Source of the DNA: Rugamonas sp. A1-17
GTDB taxonomy: Bacteria; Pseudomonadota; Gammaproteobacteria; Burkholderiales; Burkholderiaceae_D
Reading direction: 5' to 3'
DNA length: 64,000 nucleotides
NCBI GenBank assembly: GCA_025548565.1
Contig: JAJLPB010000007.1
Coordinates: 1 to 64,000 of the forward strand
Shown here: positions 46,409 through 57,010 of the stretch, in pieces
Layout of the letters: each line of letters opens with the position of its first letter
Numbering within the stretch: position 1 is the first letter of the stretch
Made by a program: the position numbers and the translations under genes
The notes under the pieces: generated by a model
Databases searched by the model: none
What the model was told of the DNA's origin: nothing
The model's input: only the letters and a program-made list of their open reading frames with translations

Positions 46409-46493
46409 GACCTCTCCTTCGTGGGTATCGTCTATTATTGAAGTTAAAACCGTGGTGCTGGCGCCCGTGCCGGCGCGCCCCTTTTGGAACGTA

Positions 46494-47003
46494 TTATTGA
46501 ATCGTGGTCTTGGTGCTGGCCGGCTCCGTCGCGCTGGTGCTGACCGGCTTCAGCTGTTCGGGGCTGCGGCACTCATTGGCCAGCTGGCGGTTCTGCTTGG
46601 AGTCCAGCAGCATGGCCTTGGCGGGAATGCCGATCCAGACCAGGCCGTACAATTTGTTTTCAAAGCGCTGGGCGCCGGTGGTGGTGCCCACGCGGGTCAG
46701 CCGGTGCAGGCGCTTCTTCCAGCGCAGCGCGATGTGCGACTCGTCGTTGGCGTTGGCGTAGATGGTGATCTTGTTGCCCAGTTCGCAGTCGAAGTCGGTC
46801 ACCGCAGCATCGGCCACGGCTGGCTCGTCGGCGTCTTCGTCCGGCGCCTTCGGCTCGGCCGGCTTGGCGGCGGCTTTGGATTTGCCCGCCTTCTTGACGG
46901 ATTTCTTGGCGGGTGCGGCGTTCTGCGCTTGCGCGCCGGCGGCCAGGGTCAGGGAAGCGAGCGCGAAGCTGCATGCCATAAGGAGTTTGGAGATGGACAT
47001 CAT
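46494..47003 (-). CDS. Exported MliC-like lysozyme-inhibitor domain protein
   Basis: This 169-residue protein has a signal peptide ([20 protein letters not shown]). A Lys/Ala/Pro-rich linker ([19 protein letters not shown] and an acidic stretch) follows, then a ~70-residue domain with the MliC/PliC pattern: a first Cys in [39 protein letters not shown] and a final Cys in NECRSPEQL. MliC-type proteins inhibit c-type lysozyme in the periplasm or envelope. No lipobox Cys is evident at the signal end, so it is likely soluble. The domain call rests on pattern resemblance. Confidence 0.6.
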   Translation of the reverse strand: MMSISKLLMACSFALASLTLAAGAQAQNAAPAKKSVKKAGKSKAAAKPAEPKAPDEDADEPAVADAAVTDFDCELGNKITIYANANDESHIALRWKKRLHRLTRVGTTTGAQRFENKLYGLVWIGIPAKAMLLDSKQNRQLANECRSPEQLKPVSTSATEPASTKTTIQ

Positions 47004-48088
47004 GGTGTTTCCAGTGTGGGGTCGGTGGGGCTGCCGTTGAGCAGCGCGACGGCGGACTCGGGCAAGCTCAGCCCGGCCAGCTTGGCGCGCTGTAAAACGG
47101 TCCAATAGTATCTGTAGCTTGCACGGTCATGCAAGCGCCCGTTTTGGGAAATTGGCCCCCATTGAGCCGCCTCAGCCTCAAGCAGGATGGCGGCTGCCTC
47201 GCTGACCTCGGACAGGCGCGGCGTGAAGGTCTTGATAATAGGTTTGATCTGGTTCGGGTGGATGCTCCACATGCGCGTGTAGCCGAATTCGGCGGCGGCG
47301 CGCTGGGCATCGTTGGCGGCGACCGCCGTGTCCTTGATCTCGGTGGTCACGTTATGCGACGGCACCTTGCCGTGCGCGTGGCAGGCTGCGGCGATCTCCA
47401 GCTTGGCGCGCACCACCAGCGGGTGCGTGAACTGGCCCGGCGTGCGCATCGCGTTGGCCGGGATCGCGCCGTAGTGCGACGAAACGAAATCCATGATGCC
47501 GAACGACAGGCACTGCACCTGGGGCAGGGCGGCGATGTCGTAGGCCTCGCGCAGCGCGCCGTGGGTCTCGATCAGCACGTGCACCGGCAAGTCCTTGCGG
47601 CCGGCCTTGGCGGCGTGGGTGTTGATCACCTTGATGGCGGCGGCCACCTCCTTGGCGCTGTGCACCTTGGGCAGCACCAGGTAGGCCAGGCGCGGCGCGG
47701 CGGCGCAGATGATGGCCACGTCCTGCGCGAAGAACGGGCTGGCGACATCGTGCACGCGCGCGCCGATGCGGTTGAATTTGTTCTCGTCCGACAGCAGCAA
47801 TTCCGCCACCAGGCGGGCGTGGGCTTCCTCGTTGCCGGCGCTGGCGCCGTCTTCGCAATCGAGGGTGATGTCGAACAGGGGGCCAAGCTCTTGTTGCAGG
47901 GCGATCGATTTGCGCATCAGCTTTTCGGAGCCGGCGTAATGGTCGCAGGCCGGCAGCAGCAGCGGCTGGCGATTGCCCTGGAATAAAACCTCGGATGGGT
48001 GCATGCGGGATAGGTCAGTAGGAACGGACGCCGCGCTGCTCTCGGCAGCGCGGCGGGTGCGGCGGATCGGTGGTTTAACCGGTTCCAC
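47000..48088 (-). CDS. HpcH/HpaI aldolase / CitE-like CoA-ester lyase
   Basis: This protein has 362 residues from the GTG at 48088, or 334 from the ATG at 48004 ([11 protein letters not shown]), which fits the usual family N-terminus better. It has the TIM-barrel CitE pattern: [25 protein letters not shown] (metal-binding Glu-Asp), [31 protein letters not shown] and [12 protein letters not shown]. The family splits malyl-, citramalyl- or citryl-CoA-like esters. This long branch occurs beside mdh in Burkholderiales and its substrate is unknown to me. It lies 20 bp after mdh, suggesting an mdh operon, and overlaps the MliC-like start by 4 bp. Confidence 0.85.
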   Translation of the reverse strand: MEPVKPPIRRTRRAAESSAASVPTDLSRMHPSEVLFQGNRQPLLLPACDHYAGSEKLMRKSIALQQELGPLFDITLDCEDGASAGNEEAHARLVAELLLSDENKFNRIGARVHDVASPFFAQDVAIICAAAPRLAYLVLPKVHSAKEVAAAIKVINTHAAKAGRKDLPVHVLIETHGALREAYDIAALPQVQCLSFGIMDFVSSHYGAIPANAMRTPGQFTHPLVVRAKLEIAAACHAHGKVPSHNVTTEIKDTAVAANDAQRAAAEFGYTRMWSIHPNQIKPIIKTFTPRLSEVSEAAAILLEAEAAQWGPISQNGRLHDRASYRYYWTVLQRAKLAGLSLPESAVALLNGSPTDPTLETP

Positions 48089-48107
48089 GTGCGGGTGGTA
48101 TCAGAAC

Positions 48108-49100
48108 TCAGGCAGGCAGCAGGTGCTTGACGCCTTCGCGCTCTTCGGTCAGTTCTTTCAGGGTCAGGTTGATGCGCTCTTGCGAGAAGGCGTCGATTTC
48201 CAGGCCCTGGACGATTTTGTATTCGCCGTTTTCGGTGGTCACCGGGAAGCCGAACATGGTGCCTTCAGGGATGCCATACGAACCATCCGAAGGAACGCCC
48301 ATGGTGGTCCACTTGCCGGCGGTGCCCAGTACCCAGTCATGCACGTGGTCGATCGCCGCGTTGGCGGCCGAAGCTGCCGACGACAGGCCGCGCGCTTCGA
48401 TGATCGCCGCGCCGCGCTTGCCGACGGTTGGCAGGAACACGTTGGCGTTCCATTCCTGGTCGTTGATCAGCTCTTTGACGGCCTTGCCGTTCACGGTGGC
48501 GAAACGGTAGTCGGCGTACATGGTTGGCGAGTGGTTGCCCCATACGCACAGCTTCTCGATGTCCTTGACGGCGGTGCCGGTCTTGGCGGCCACTTGCGAC
48601 AGCGCGCGGTTGTGGTCCAGGCGCAGCATGGCGGTGAAGTTCTTGGCCGGCAGCGATGGCGCCGATTTCATGGCGATGTAGGCGTTGGTGTTGGCTGGGT
48701 TGCCGACCACCAGTACCTTGACGTTGCGCGATGCGACGGCATCCAGCGCCTTGCCTTGCACGGTGAAGATCTGGGCGTTCGCTTCCAGCAGGTCCTTGCG
48801 TTCCATGCCTGGGCCGCGTGGACGGGCGCCAACCAGCACGGCGACGTCGACATCCTTGAAGGCGGTCATCGGATCGGAGTGGGCGGTCATCTCGGTCAGC
48901 AGAGGGAACGCGCAGTCATCGATTTCCATCATGACGCCCTTCAGGGCTTTCTGGGCTTTTTCGTCGGCGATTTCCAGCAGTTGCAGAATGACTGGTTGGT
49001 CCTTGCCCAGCATGTCGCCATTGGCGATGCGGAACAGCAGAGCGTAACCGATTTGACCGGCGGCGCCGGTGACAGCAACACGCATTGGGGTTTTAGCCAT
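48108..49100 (-). CDS. mdh: Malate dehydrogenase
   Basis: This 330-residue NAD-dependent enzyme oxidises malate to oxaloacetate. The NAD-binding loop is [16 protein letters not shown], substrate Arg residues are in [15 protein letters not shown], and the catalytic His is H190 in [11 protein letters not shown]. It is of the cytosolic-type MDH group with the SHSDP-type loop ([10 protein letters not shown]). It is divergent from the GntR regulator across a 236-bp region with a perfect palindrome. Confidence 0.97.
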   Translation of the reverse strand: MAKTPMRVAVTGAAGQIGYALLFRIANGDMLGKDQPVILQLLEIADEKAQKALKGVMMEIDDCAFPLLTEMTAHSDPMTAFKDVDVAVLVGARPRGPGMERKDLLEANAQIFTVQGKALDAVASRNVKVLVVGNPANTNAYIAMKSAPSLPAKNFTAMLRLDHNRALSQVAAKTGTAVKDIEKLCVWGNHSPTMYADYRFATVNGKAVKELINDQEWNANVFLPTVGKRGAAIIEARGLSSAASAANAAIDHVHDWVLGTAGKWTTMGVPSDGSYGIPEGTMFGFPVTTENGEYKIVQGLEIDAFSQERINLTLKELTEEREGVKHLLPA

Positions 49101-49260
49101 GATGAATCTCCAAAGTGGGAATTAAAACGTTCTCTAAGCTGGACCGGTGCCGGTCCGGGAAAATCGTAATCATACTGCAAATTGAGTGCTTATATGCGTC
49201 AGCGCAAGCGTCTCGCCGGGGAGTGTAGGCGTGTGGCAGGTATCTGTCAATCCTATCTTA

Positions 49261-49276
49261 TGTCTTATATAAGACA
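49261..49276. promoter_or_regulatory. Perfect 16-bp palindrome between mdh and gntR
   Basis: TGTCTTATATAAGACA is fully symmetric and lies 61 bp before the GntR start and 160 bp before mdh. Size and AT-centred symmetry fit a GntR/HutC-type operator. Autoregulation, with control of the TCA genes, is plausible. Confidence 0.65.
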
Positions 49277-49336
49277 GATAAGTTATTGCTTGTTTTTGCT
49301 GGACGGCACCGGGCATTTGTGGTGAAATCTTGGTCT

Positions 49337-50146
49337 ATGAATTCCGTCCCGCCCAATCCGAACAGTAATTCCACTGCCGCCAGCACCGGCGGGGTTGCCG
49401 GGGCGTCCGCGGGCGCCCCGGCCGCGCCGTCGCCGACTTTCTCCCCACTGTACCAGCAAATCAAGGCGCTCATCACGCAAAGCCTGCAATCGGGAGAGTG
49501 GAAGCCGGGCGAGTTGATCCCCAGCGAGGTCGAGCTGGCCAACCGCTTCAAAGTCAGCCAAGGCACGGTGCGCAAGGCCATCGACGAACTGGCGGCCGAA
49601 AACCTGGTGATGCGCAAGCAGGGCAAGGGCACCTTCGTGGCCACCCACCACGAGGCGCGCGCCCACTTCCGCTTCCTGCGCCTGATGCCCGACGAGGGCG
49701 TGCCGCATTACCCCGAAAGTAAATTCATCGAAGTCAAGCGCATGCGCGCGCCGGCCGACGTGGCGCGCCTGCTGGACCTGAAGTCCGGCGACGCCGTCAT
49801 CTTCATCAAGCGCGTGCAATCGTTCGACGGCGTGCCGACCATCGTCGAGGAGCTGTGGCTGCCCGGCGTGACCTTCAAGGGCCTGACCGCCGAGCGCCTG
49901 GTCGAGTACAAGGGCCCGATGTACGGCCTGTTCGAGTCCGAATTCGGCACCCGCATGATACGCGCGACGGAAAAGATCCGCGCCGTCTGCGCCGGCGCCG
50001 AGGACGCCCAATTGCTGCATATTCCCGCCGATACGCCGTTGCTGGCGTCCGAGCGTGTGTCGTTCACGTATGGCGACAAGGCGGTGGAACTGCGCCGCGG
50101 CCTGTACTCCACGGAGCGCCATCACTATCACAATGAATTGAATTAG
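49337..50146 (+). CDS. GntR (HutC subfamily) regulator, likely of TCA genes
   Basis: This 269-residue regulator starts at the ATG at 49337. A Gly/Ala/Pro-rich leader (about 1-35) precedes the GntR winged helix (FSPLYQQIKALITQSLQSGEW, LIPSEVELANRFKVSQGTVRKAIDELAAENLV) and a UTRA ligand domain (about 120-262, HFRFLRLMPDEG, AVIFIKRVQSFDGVPTIVEELWLPG, PLLASERVSFTYGDKAVELRRGLY). It sits between mdh and sdhCDAB, so an organic acid of the cycle is a reasonable ligand. The target is probably the palindrome at 49261. This is context inference. Confidence 0.92.
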   Translation: MNSVPPNPNSNSTAASTGGVAGASAGAPAAPSPTFSPLYQQIKALITQSLQSGEWKPGELIPSEVELANRFKVSQGTVRKAIDELAAENLVMRKQGKGTFVATHHEARAHFRFLRLMPDEGVPHYPESKFIEVKRMRAPADVARLLDLKSGDAVIFIKRVQSFDGVPTIVEELWLPGVTFKGLTAERLVEYKGPMYGLFESEFGTRMIRATEKIRAVCAGAEDAQLLHIPADTPLLASERVSFTYGDKAVELRRGLYSTERHHYHNELN

Positions 50147-50260
50147 GGAGACCCTGAAGCACAGAAAAAGCCGCTTCAGGCAGCGAAAACAGGGCGCCGT
50201 CACACCCCGGTAGCATTGTTGCGCTGATAATACGTTGAGCTACGGAAAGTAGCCGTCGCA

Positions 50261-50311
50261 TAGTGTTGCCAAACACTATTTTGGTTATATGTAACAATAG
50301 ATATTGGTTAT
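50261..50311 (+). promoter_or_regulatory. Inverted and direct repeats upstream of sdhC
   Basis: TAGTGTT-GCCA-AACACTA (50261-50278) is a perfect inverted repeat. Immediately behind it the octamer TTGGTTAT occurs at 50281 and again at 50304, 23 bp apart (about two helical turns). Together they form a likely regulator-binding region 64 bp before the sdhC ATG. Confidence 0.5.
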
Positions 50312-50374
50312 GAGTGCGAAAATCGGCGAAAATCGCAGTCTCGATATTTTTGTTTAAGCTTAGGAGGTCTTGTT

Positions 50375-50797
50375 ATGTCAGAAGCCGTAAGGGAAGTCCC
50401 CAAAAAAGAACGGCCGGAGTTCCGTAACATTCATGTTACCGAATTGTCCAACTACCGCTTGCCTTTGGCCGGCGTCGTCTCCATCCTGCACCGCATCAGC
50501 GGTTTCCTGATGTTCGCGCTGCTGCCTTTCGTGCTCTATCTGCTGGAGCAGAGCTTGCGCTCCGAGATCTCCTTCGCGTACTACCAGGGGATAGTGTCCT
50601 ACCCGCTGGTCAAACTGATCATCCTGGCCCTGGTGTGGGGCTATATGCAGCACTTCTGCGCCGGCGTGCGCCACCTGGTGATGGATGCCCACATCGGCCT
50701 GGACAAGGATTCCGCCCGCAAGTCCGCCGCCACCGTACTGGTGGTCAGCCTGGCGCTGACCGCGCTGGTCGCCCTCAAACTGTTTGGAGTATTCTGA
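50375..50797 (+). CDS. sdhC: Succinate dehydrogenase cytochrome b556 subunit
   Basis: This 140-residue membrane anchor has three helices. The family motif SILHRISG (quinone site and haem pocket) is in the first, and HFCAGVRHLVMD with the haem-ligand His is in the second. It anchors the SdhAB catalytic subunits to the inner membrane and passes electrons to ubiquinone. A strong AGGAGG site precedes the ATG. It is the first gene of sdhCDAB and the repeats upstream suggest regulated expression. Confidence 0.96.
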   Translation: MSEAVREVPKKERPEFRNIHVTELSNYRLPLAGVVSILHRISGFLMFALLPFVLYLLEQSLRSEISFAYYQGIVSYPLVKLIILALVWGYMQHFCAGVRHLVMDAHIGLDKDSARKSAATVLVVSLALTALVALKLFGVF

Positions 50798-50798
50798 G

Positions 50799-51164
50799 AT
50801 GGCCAACAATAACATCGGACCTAAACGCATGGTCGTCGGCGCCGGCTACGGCATGCGCGACTGGCTGGCACAGCGCGTGACCGCCGTCATGATGGTGCTG
50901 TACACCGCCATCCTGCTGATTTCCTTCCTGACCGGCCAGAACTTCACCTATGAAGGCTGGGCCGGCCTGTTCGCGCAACAATGGTTCAAGCTGATCAGCG
51001 CCGTTACCCTGTTCGGCCTGTTCTACCACGCCTGGGTTGGCGTGCGTGACATCTGGATGGACTACGTCAAAGCCGTCGGCCTTCGCCTGACCCTGCAAAT
51101 CGCCACCATCCTGTGGTTGGTCGCTTGTGCCGTTTGGTCGGTACAGATACTCTGGAGTGTGTAA
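50799..51164 (+). CDS. sdhD: Succinate dehydrogenase membrane anchor subunit
   Basis: This 121-residue second membrane anchor of complex II has three helices. The [20 protein letters not shown] start has the conserved Arg-Asp-Trp and Gln-Arg, and [20 protein letters not shown] carries the quinone/haem residues. It starts one base after the sdhC stop (TGAGATG). An in-frame upstream start would overlap sdhC and is not needed. Confidence 0.95.
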   Translation: MANNNIGPKRMVVGAGYGMRDWLAQRVTAVMMVLYTAILLISFLTGQNFTYEGWAGLFAQQWFKLISAVTLFGLFYHAWVGVRDIWMDYVKAVGLRLTLQIATILWLVACAVWSVQILWSV

Positions 51165-51166
51165 TC

Positions 51167-52945
<1,779 letters not shown>

Positions 52946-52955
52946 GGGCTAGAAC

Positions 52956-53666
52956 ATGGCACGCACTCTCAAACTGAAAATTTACCGTTACGATCCAGAC
53001 CAGGACGCCAAGCCGTACATGCAGGACGTGACGGTCGAGCTGAAAGACACCGACAAGATGCTGCTCGACGCACTGCAGCGCATCAAGTCCGACGTCGACG
53101 ACTCGCTGGCCCTGCGCCGCTCGTGCCGCGAAGGCGTGTGCGGTTCGGACGCGATGAACATCAACGGCAAGAACGGCCTGGCCTGCACCACCAACCTGAA
53201 CGAGCTGACCGAGCCTATCGTGCTGCGTCCGCTGCCAGGCCTGCCGGTGATCCGCGACCTGATCGTCGACATGACCCAGTTCTTCAAGCAGTACGATTCG
53301 ATCAAGCCATACCTGATCAACGATTCGATCCGTCCTGAAAAAGAACGCCTGCAATCGCCGACCGAGCGCGAAGAGCTTGACGGCCTGTACGAGTGCATCC
53401 TGTGCGCCTGCTGCTCGACGTCGTGCCCATCGTTCTGGTGGAATCCGGACAAGTTCGTCGGTCCTGCCGGCCTGCTGCAAGCCTACCGCTTCATCGCCGA
53501 CTCGCGCGACGAAGCCACCGGCGCGCGCCTGGACAACCTGGAAGATCCGTACCGCCTGTTCCGCTGCCACTCGATCATGAACTGCGTCGACGTTTGCCCT
53601 AAAGGTCTGAACCCGAACAAGGCGATCGGCAAGATCAAGGAATTGATGGTCCGCCGCGCGATCTAA
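52956..53666 (+). CDS. sdhB: Succinate dehydrogenase iron-sulfur subunit
   Basis: This 236-residue protein carries three Fe-S clusters: 2Fe-2S in SCREGVCGSDAMN, and 4Fe-4S and 3Fe-4S in CILCACCSTSCPS and CHSIMNCVDVCPKG. It passes electrons from FAD to the membrane quinone site. It lies 10 bp behind sdhA and is followed by a hairpin, then sdhE. Confidence 0.97.
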   Translation: MARTLKLKIYRYDPDQDAKPYMQDVTVELKDTDKMLLDALQRIKSDVDDSLALRRSCREGVCGSDAMNINGKNGLACTTNLNELTEPIVLRPLPGLPVIRDLIVDMTQFFKQYDSIKPYLINDSIRPEKERLQSPTEREELDGLYECILCACCSTSCPSFWWNPDKFVGPAGLLQAYRFIADSRDEATGARLDNLEDPYRLFRCHSIMNCVDVCPKGLNPNKAIGKIKELMVRRAI

Positions 53667-53676
53667 GCGGCACCAC

Positions 53677-53703
53677 ACGGGCGGCGGCCTCGTCGCCCGT
53701 TTT
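53677..53703 (+). terminator. Hairpin after sdhB
   Basis: ACGGGCG (53677-53683) pairs with CGCCCGT (53694-53700), followed by TTTC. With only a short T-run it may be a partial terminator that lowers read-through into sdhE-gltA. Confidence 0.6.
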
Positions 53704-53724
53704 CATATAAAGTAGCACATCCAT

Positions 53725-54006
53725 ATGACTGAACCGAACAGCTCAGCGCATCAGGCCGACCCCGCCAACCGAGCGCGCCTGCGGTGGCGTTCCCGCCGGG
53801 GCCTGCTGGAAAACGACATTATCCTGACCCGTTTTCTCGATGCGCATGAAACCGAATTGACCGACGAGGAAGTGGACGCGTTCACGCGGCTCCTCGACTT
53901 GTCGGACAATGCCCTGATGGATCTGGTACTGGCCCGCAAGGAGCCGGAGGGCGAAGTTGATCTGCCGCACGTGCGCGCACTGCTGCAACGACTGCGCCTG
54001 GCATAA
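53725..54006 (+). CDS. sdhE: Succinate dehydrogenase assembly factor SdhE
   Basis: This 93-residue protein of the SdhE/SDH5 family promotes FAD attachment to SdhA. The key RGxxE motif is present as RRGLLEND, in the conserved [21 protein letters not shown] helix, followed by [18 protein letters not shown]. The extra N-terminal ~18 residues are variable in the family. It lies between sdhB and gltA as in other betaproteobacteria. Confidence 0.95.
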   Translation: MTEPNSSAHQADPANRARLRWRSRRGLLENDIILTRFLDAHETELTDEEVDAFTRLLDLSDNALMDLVLARKEPEGEVDLPHVRALLQRLRLA

Positions 54007-54068
54007 AGAGACACCCAGAACAGTTTCGTTTTTTTTATTTGTCGCATCTCTCCAAGAAGGAAGAGTCC

Positions 54069-55370
54069 ATGAACACCTCTGATAACAAAGCCACCCTGTC
54101 GTTTTCCGATGGCAGCCCGTCGGTAGAATTCCCGATCTACAAAGGCACCGTCGGTCCTGACGTGATCGACATCCGCAAACTGTACGCCGGCACCGGCAAG
54201 TTCACCTACGATCCAGGCTTCATGTCGACCGCGGCATGCAACTCGTCGATCACCTATATCGACGGCGACAAGGGCGAGCTGCTGTACCGCGGCTACCCGA
54301 TCGAACAGCTGGCCGTGAACGCCGACTTCATGGAATCGTGCTACCTGCTGCTGAACGGCGAACTGCCGAACAAGGTCGAGAAGGCCCAGTTCGTCGAGAC
54401 CGTGACCAAGCACACCATGGTCCACGAGCAGATGCAATTCTTCTTCCGCGGTTTCCGTCGCGACGCGCACCCGATGTCGGTGCTGGTCGGCACCGTCGGC
54501 GCGCTGGCCTCGTTCTACCACGATTCGCTGGACATCAACGATGCCAAGCACCGTGAAGTGTCGGCCATCCGCCTGATCGCCAAGATGCCTACCCTGGTGG
54601 CGATGGCTTACAAATACTCGATCGGCCAGCCGTTCGTGTACCCACGCAACGACCTGTCGTACAGCGCCAACTTCATGCGCATGATGTTCGGCAATCCATG
54701 CGAAGAATACAAGGTCAACGACGTGCTGGTGCGCGCGCTGGACCGCATCCTGATCCTGCACGCGGACCACGAGCAGAATGCATCGACCTCGACCGTGCGT
54801 CTGGCCGGTTCGTCGGGCGCCAATCCGTTCGCCTGTATCGCTGCCGGTATCGCCTGCCTGTGGGGCCCTGCCCACGGCGGCGCCAACGAAGCGGCACTGA
54901 ACATGCTCAAGGAAATCGGCACCGTCGACAAGATCCCGGAGTTCATCGCGCAAGTGAAAGACAAGAACTCCGGCGTCAAGCTGATGGGCTTCGGTCACCG
55001 CGTGTACAAGAACTTCGACCCGCGTGCCAAACTGATGCGCGAAACCTGCTACGAAGTGCTGAACGAACTGGGCCTGCAAGACGACCCACTGTTCAAGCTG
55101 GCGATGGAACTGGAAAAGATTGCACTGAACGACGAATACTTCGTTTCGCGCAAGCTGTACCCGAACGTCGACTTCTACTCGGGCATCGTGCAATCGGCGC
55201 TGGGCATTCCTGTGTCGCTGTTCACCGGTATCTTCGCCATGGCCCGCACCATCGGCTGGATCGCCCAGTGGAACGAAATGATCGCCGATCCGGAACAGAA
55301 AATCGGCCGTCCACGCCAGCTGTTCGTTGGTTCGACCACGCGCGAAGTCAAGCCGCTGGACCAGCGTTAA
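54069..55370 (+). CDS. gltA: Citrate synthase
   Basis: This 433-residue type II (NADH-sensitive, hexameric class) citrate synthase condenses acetyl-CoA and oxaloacetate. The active-site His are in [12 protein letters not shown] and [14 protein letters not shown], the catalytic Asp is in the DFYSGIV segment, and the N-terminal beta domain ([31 protein letters not shown]) is the mark of the type II enzyme. The ATG at 54069 follows GGAAG. It ends at a strong terminator. Confidence 0.97.
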   Translation: MNTSDNKATLSFSDGSPSVEFPIYKGTVGPDVIDIRKLYAGTGKFTYDPGFMSTAACNSSITYIDGDKGELLYRGYPIEQLAVNADFMESCYLLLNGELPNKVEKAQFVETVTKHTMVHEQMQFFFRGFRRDAHPMSVLVGTVGALASFYHDSLDINDAKHREVSAIRLIAKMPTLVAMAYKYSIGQPFVYPRNDLSYSANFMRMMFGNPCEEYKVNDVLVRALDRILILHADHEQNASTSTVRLAGSSGANPFACIAAGIACLWGPAHGGANEAALNMLKEIGTVDKIPEFIAQVKDKNSGVKLMGFGHRVYKNFDPRAKLMRETCYEVLNELGLQDDPLFKLAMELEKIALNDEYFVSRKLYPNVDFYSGIVQSALGIPVSLFTGIFAMARTIGWIAQWNEMIADPEQKIGRPRQLFVGSTTREVKPLDQR

Positions 55371-55390
55371 TCGCCGGTCTTTGCAGCACA

Positions 55391-55418
55391 AAAAAAACGG
55401 GCTTCGGCCCGTTTTTTT
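55391..55418. terminator. Bidirectional terminator after gltA
   Basis: ACGGGC (55397-55402) and GCCCGT (55407-55412) flank a TTCG tetraloop, with an A-tract before and a T-tract after. It works in both directions, for gltA and for the convergent membrane gene. Confidence 0.9.
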
Positions 55419-55839
55419 ATGCGTCGATTTCGGATTGCGGGTTGCGCCGGTCGGGCCGCACCACCAGCAGCCACCAGGCGATCACGCCGAGCGTCGCTTG
55501 CGGCAGGTTGAACAGGAACTTGTCGATGACGCTCGCTTGGCGCTGCGGCCAAGGCAGGTTGGCGGTTTCCGCGATGATGTTGGTGTGATACAGGCACACG
55601 CCGAGCAGCAGCACCATGGCGATGGCCCAGATCGACGGCAGGCTGGTGACCCGGCGCCGCAGCAGCGCCGCGACCGGATACACCACGATGCAGCAGGCGA
55701 AATAGGCGAACAGATTGACCATCAGATCCTGCAGGCGGAAATGCGGCAGCAGGATGCGCACCGCGCAAATCGCCAGCGCGAGCATGACGGCGATGACGGG
55801 GTGGGGGCGTTCGGGCCATTGATTGAAGCGGCTGATCAT
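55417..55839 (-). CDS. Small four-helix membrane protein of unknown function
   Basis: This 140-residue protein has four hydrophobic segments (VIAVMLALAICAVRILL, LMVNLFAYFACCIVVYPVAALL, SIWAIAMVLLLGVCLYHTNI, FNLPQATLGVIAWWLLVV) and basic loops. No family motif is recognised. It is convergent with gltA and shares its terminator. Normal core codon use suggests a resident gene. Confidence 0.7.
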   Translation of the reverse strand: MISRFNQWPERPHPVIAVMLALAICAVRILLPHFRLQDLMVNLFAYFACCIVVYPVAALLRRRVTSLPSIWAIAMVLLLGVCLYHTNIIAETANLPWPQRQASVIDKFLFNLPQATLGVIAWWLLVVRPDRRNPQSEIDA

Positions 55840-55979
55840 GGGGGAAACTCTGATGAATGGGGCCTCATTGTAGTTGAACTTGTCGCAATCCTCACGGAGA
55901 ACAGTGGTGTTTGATGCGGATTGAATAGTGTCCGAAGGTCTATGCTAAGGTAACAGCTCGATGCATGGAGGAGATGGCG

Positions 55980-56273
55980 ATGGATACCTTGAAGTCGGCG
56001 AGTATCGCGGTGGAAATGGATGGCGCCAGCTTGCTGGAGCTGGCGCGAGTGGCTGAGGCGGAAGGCATTAGTCAGGATGAGGCTATAAAAAACGCGATTC
56101 GTTTTTACCTCGATCACGGCGAGGGTTATCGGGCCATGTTGAGGGATGGTACCGATGCATGGAACCACTACAAGCGCACGGGCCTGCATGTCACGAATGA
56201 TGAAATCGGTGATTGGATCGCCGAGCTGGATGCCGGTAACGATGATGCTGAGCCGCCAGCATGCCACACTTGA
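55980..56273 (+). CDS. CopG/RHH-type antitoxin
   Basis: This 97-residue protein starts at the ATG at 55980 with AGGAG in front; two earlier in-frame ATGs overlap that site. A short strand (SASIAVEMDGASLLELARVAEAEGIS) is followed by DEAIKNAIRFYLDHGEGYRAML, a ribbon-helix-helix-like DNA-binding pattern. The tail (HVTNDEIGDWIAELDAGNDD) resembles ParD/CopG antitoxin ends that wrap a RelE-fold toxin. It overlaps the toxin start by 13 bp. Confidence 0.75.
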   Translation: MDTLKSASIAVEMDGASLLELARVAEAEGISQDEAIKNAIRFYLDHGEGYRAMLRDGTDAWNHYKRTGLHVTNDEIGDWIAELDAGNDDAEPPACHT

Positions 56274-56554
56274 TTTGGACTCAGGAGGCGAGGCTGGATC
56301 TGGAGCGGGCCTACCACTTCCTGGCAGCACGGGATAAAGCGCTTGCCAAGCGGGCGCTCAAGGCGATTCATGGAGGAGCGAAGCTACTGGAAAGCCAGCC
56401 GCAACTGGGACGCCCTGTCTTTGGACAGCGACCGCCGCGCAAGGAATTGTTGCTGCCGTTTGGCCGTCGCAGCGGCTATGTCTTGCACTATGTGCTGGAG
56501 GATGACGACGTCGTGATTCTCGCGGTTCGCCACCAGCGGCAGGTAAATCGTTAA
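56261..56554 (+). CDS. RelE/ParE family toxin
   Basis: This 97-residue RelE-fold protein has the pattern WTQEARLDLERAYHFLAARDKALAKRALKAI, LGRPVFGQRPPRKELLLPFGRRSGYVLHYVLEDDDVVILAVRHQRQ, with the C-terminal Arg-His region that forms the active or binding face. It may be an mRNA interferase (RelE-like) or a gyrase poison (ParE-like), and sequence does not decide. It is co-translated with the preceding antitoxin. Confidence 0.85.
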   Translation: MPHLIWTQEARLDLERAYHFLAARDKALAKRALKAIHGGAKLLESQPQLGRPVFGQRPPRKELLLPFGRRSGYVLHYVLEDDDVVILAVRHQRQVNR

Positions 56555-56562
56555 GATTTCCG

Positions 56563-56940
56563 TTATTTTTCCTGATCCAGCAGCGCCTGGATTTCCTCAC
56601 GCTCTTTCTTGCTGACATGGCCGCCGCGCAGCGCGGCCAGCACCAGCGCCTTGCCGGAGCCGGAGAAGGCTTTCTGGATCAGCTCTTTCAGCAGATTGGT
56701 TTGCAGCGAATCCTGCTCCTGCGCCGGCGCGTAGACGTGCGCGCGCTGGCTTTCGTCGCGGCTCAGCAGGCCCTTGGTGTGCATCACCTGCAGCAACCGC
56801 AGCACCGTGGCGTAGTTCATGTCGGGCCGCGTTTCCACCGCCGCCTCGTGCACCTGCCGGGCGGTCGCCGGCCCGCTTTGCCATAGCAGGCGCAGCATTT
56901 CCAGTTCGGACGGGGTGGGCTTCGGTAGGACTGTGCTCAT
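56563..56940 (-). CDS. BlaI/MecI/CopY family repressor, orphan
   Basis: This 125-residue winged-helix repressor has PTPSELEMLRLLWQSGPATARQVHEA, then DMNYATVLRLLQVMHTKGLLSRDE, followed by a dimerisation region with QTNLLKELIQKAFSGSGKALVLAAL. In BlaI systems the partner is a membrane metallopeptidase (BlaR1/M56) encoded alongside. None is present here. A perfect inverted repeat lies 25 bp upstream of the start and probably serves autoregulation. Confidence 0.9.
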   Translation of the reverse strand: MSTVLPKPTPSELEMLRLLWQSGPATARQVHEAAVETRPDMNYATVLRLLQVMHTKGLLSRDESQRAHVYAPAQEQDSLQTNLLKELIQKAFSGSGKALVLAALRGGHVSKKEREEIQALLDQEK

Positions 56941-56964
56941 GATGACGATGGACTTCGGGAGAAT

Positions 56965-56990
56965 GCATCTAGAATAAAATATCTAGATGC
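56965..56990 (-). promoter_or_regulatory. Inverted repeat, probable BlaI-type operator
   Basis: GCATCTAGA (56965-56973) and TCTAGATGC (56982-56990) are perfect arms around an AT-only 8-bp spacer. It sits between the BlaI-type gene and the end of the MBL gene, in the promoter position of the repressor. Confidence 0.7.
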
Positions 56991-57010
56991 GTTTGTCTAG
57001 TTCTACCGTC

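Noticed and set aside
49261..49276. The palindrome as an intrinsic terminator
   Set aside because: It is AT-rich, has no GC stem and no T-tract, and lies between divergent genes.
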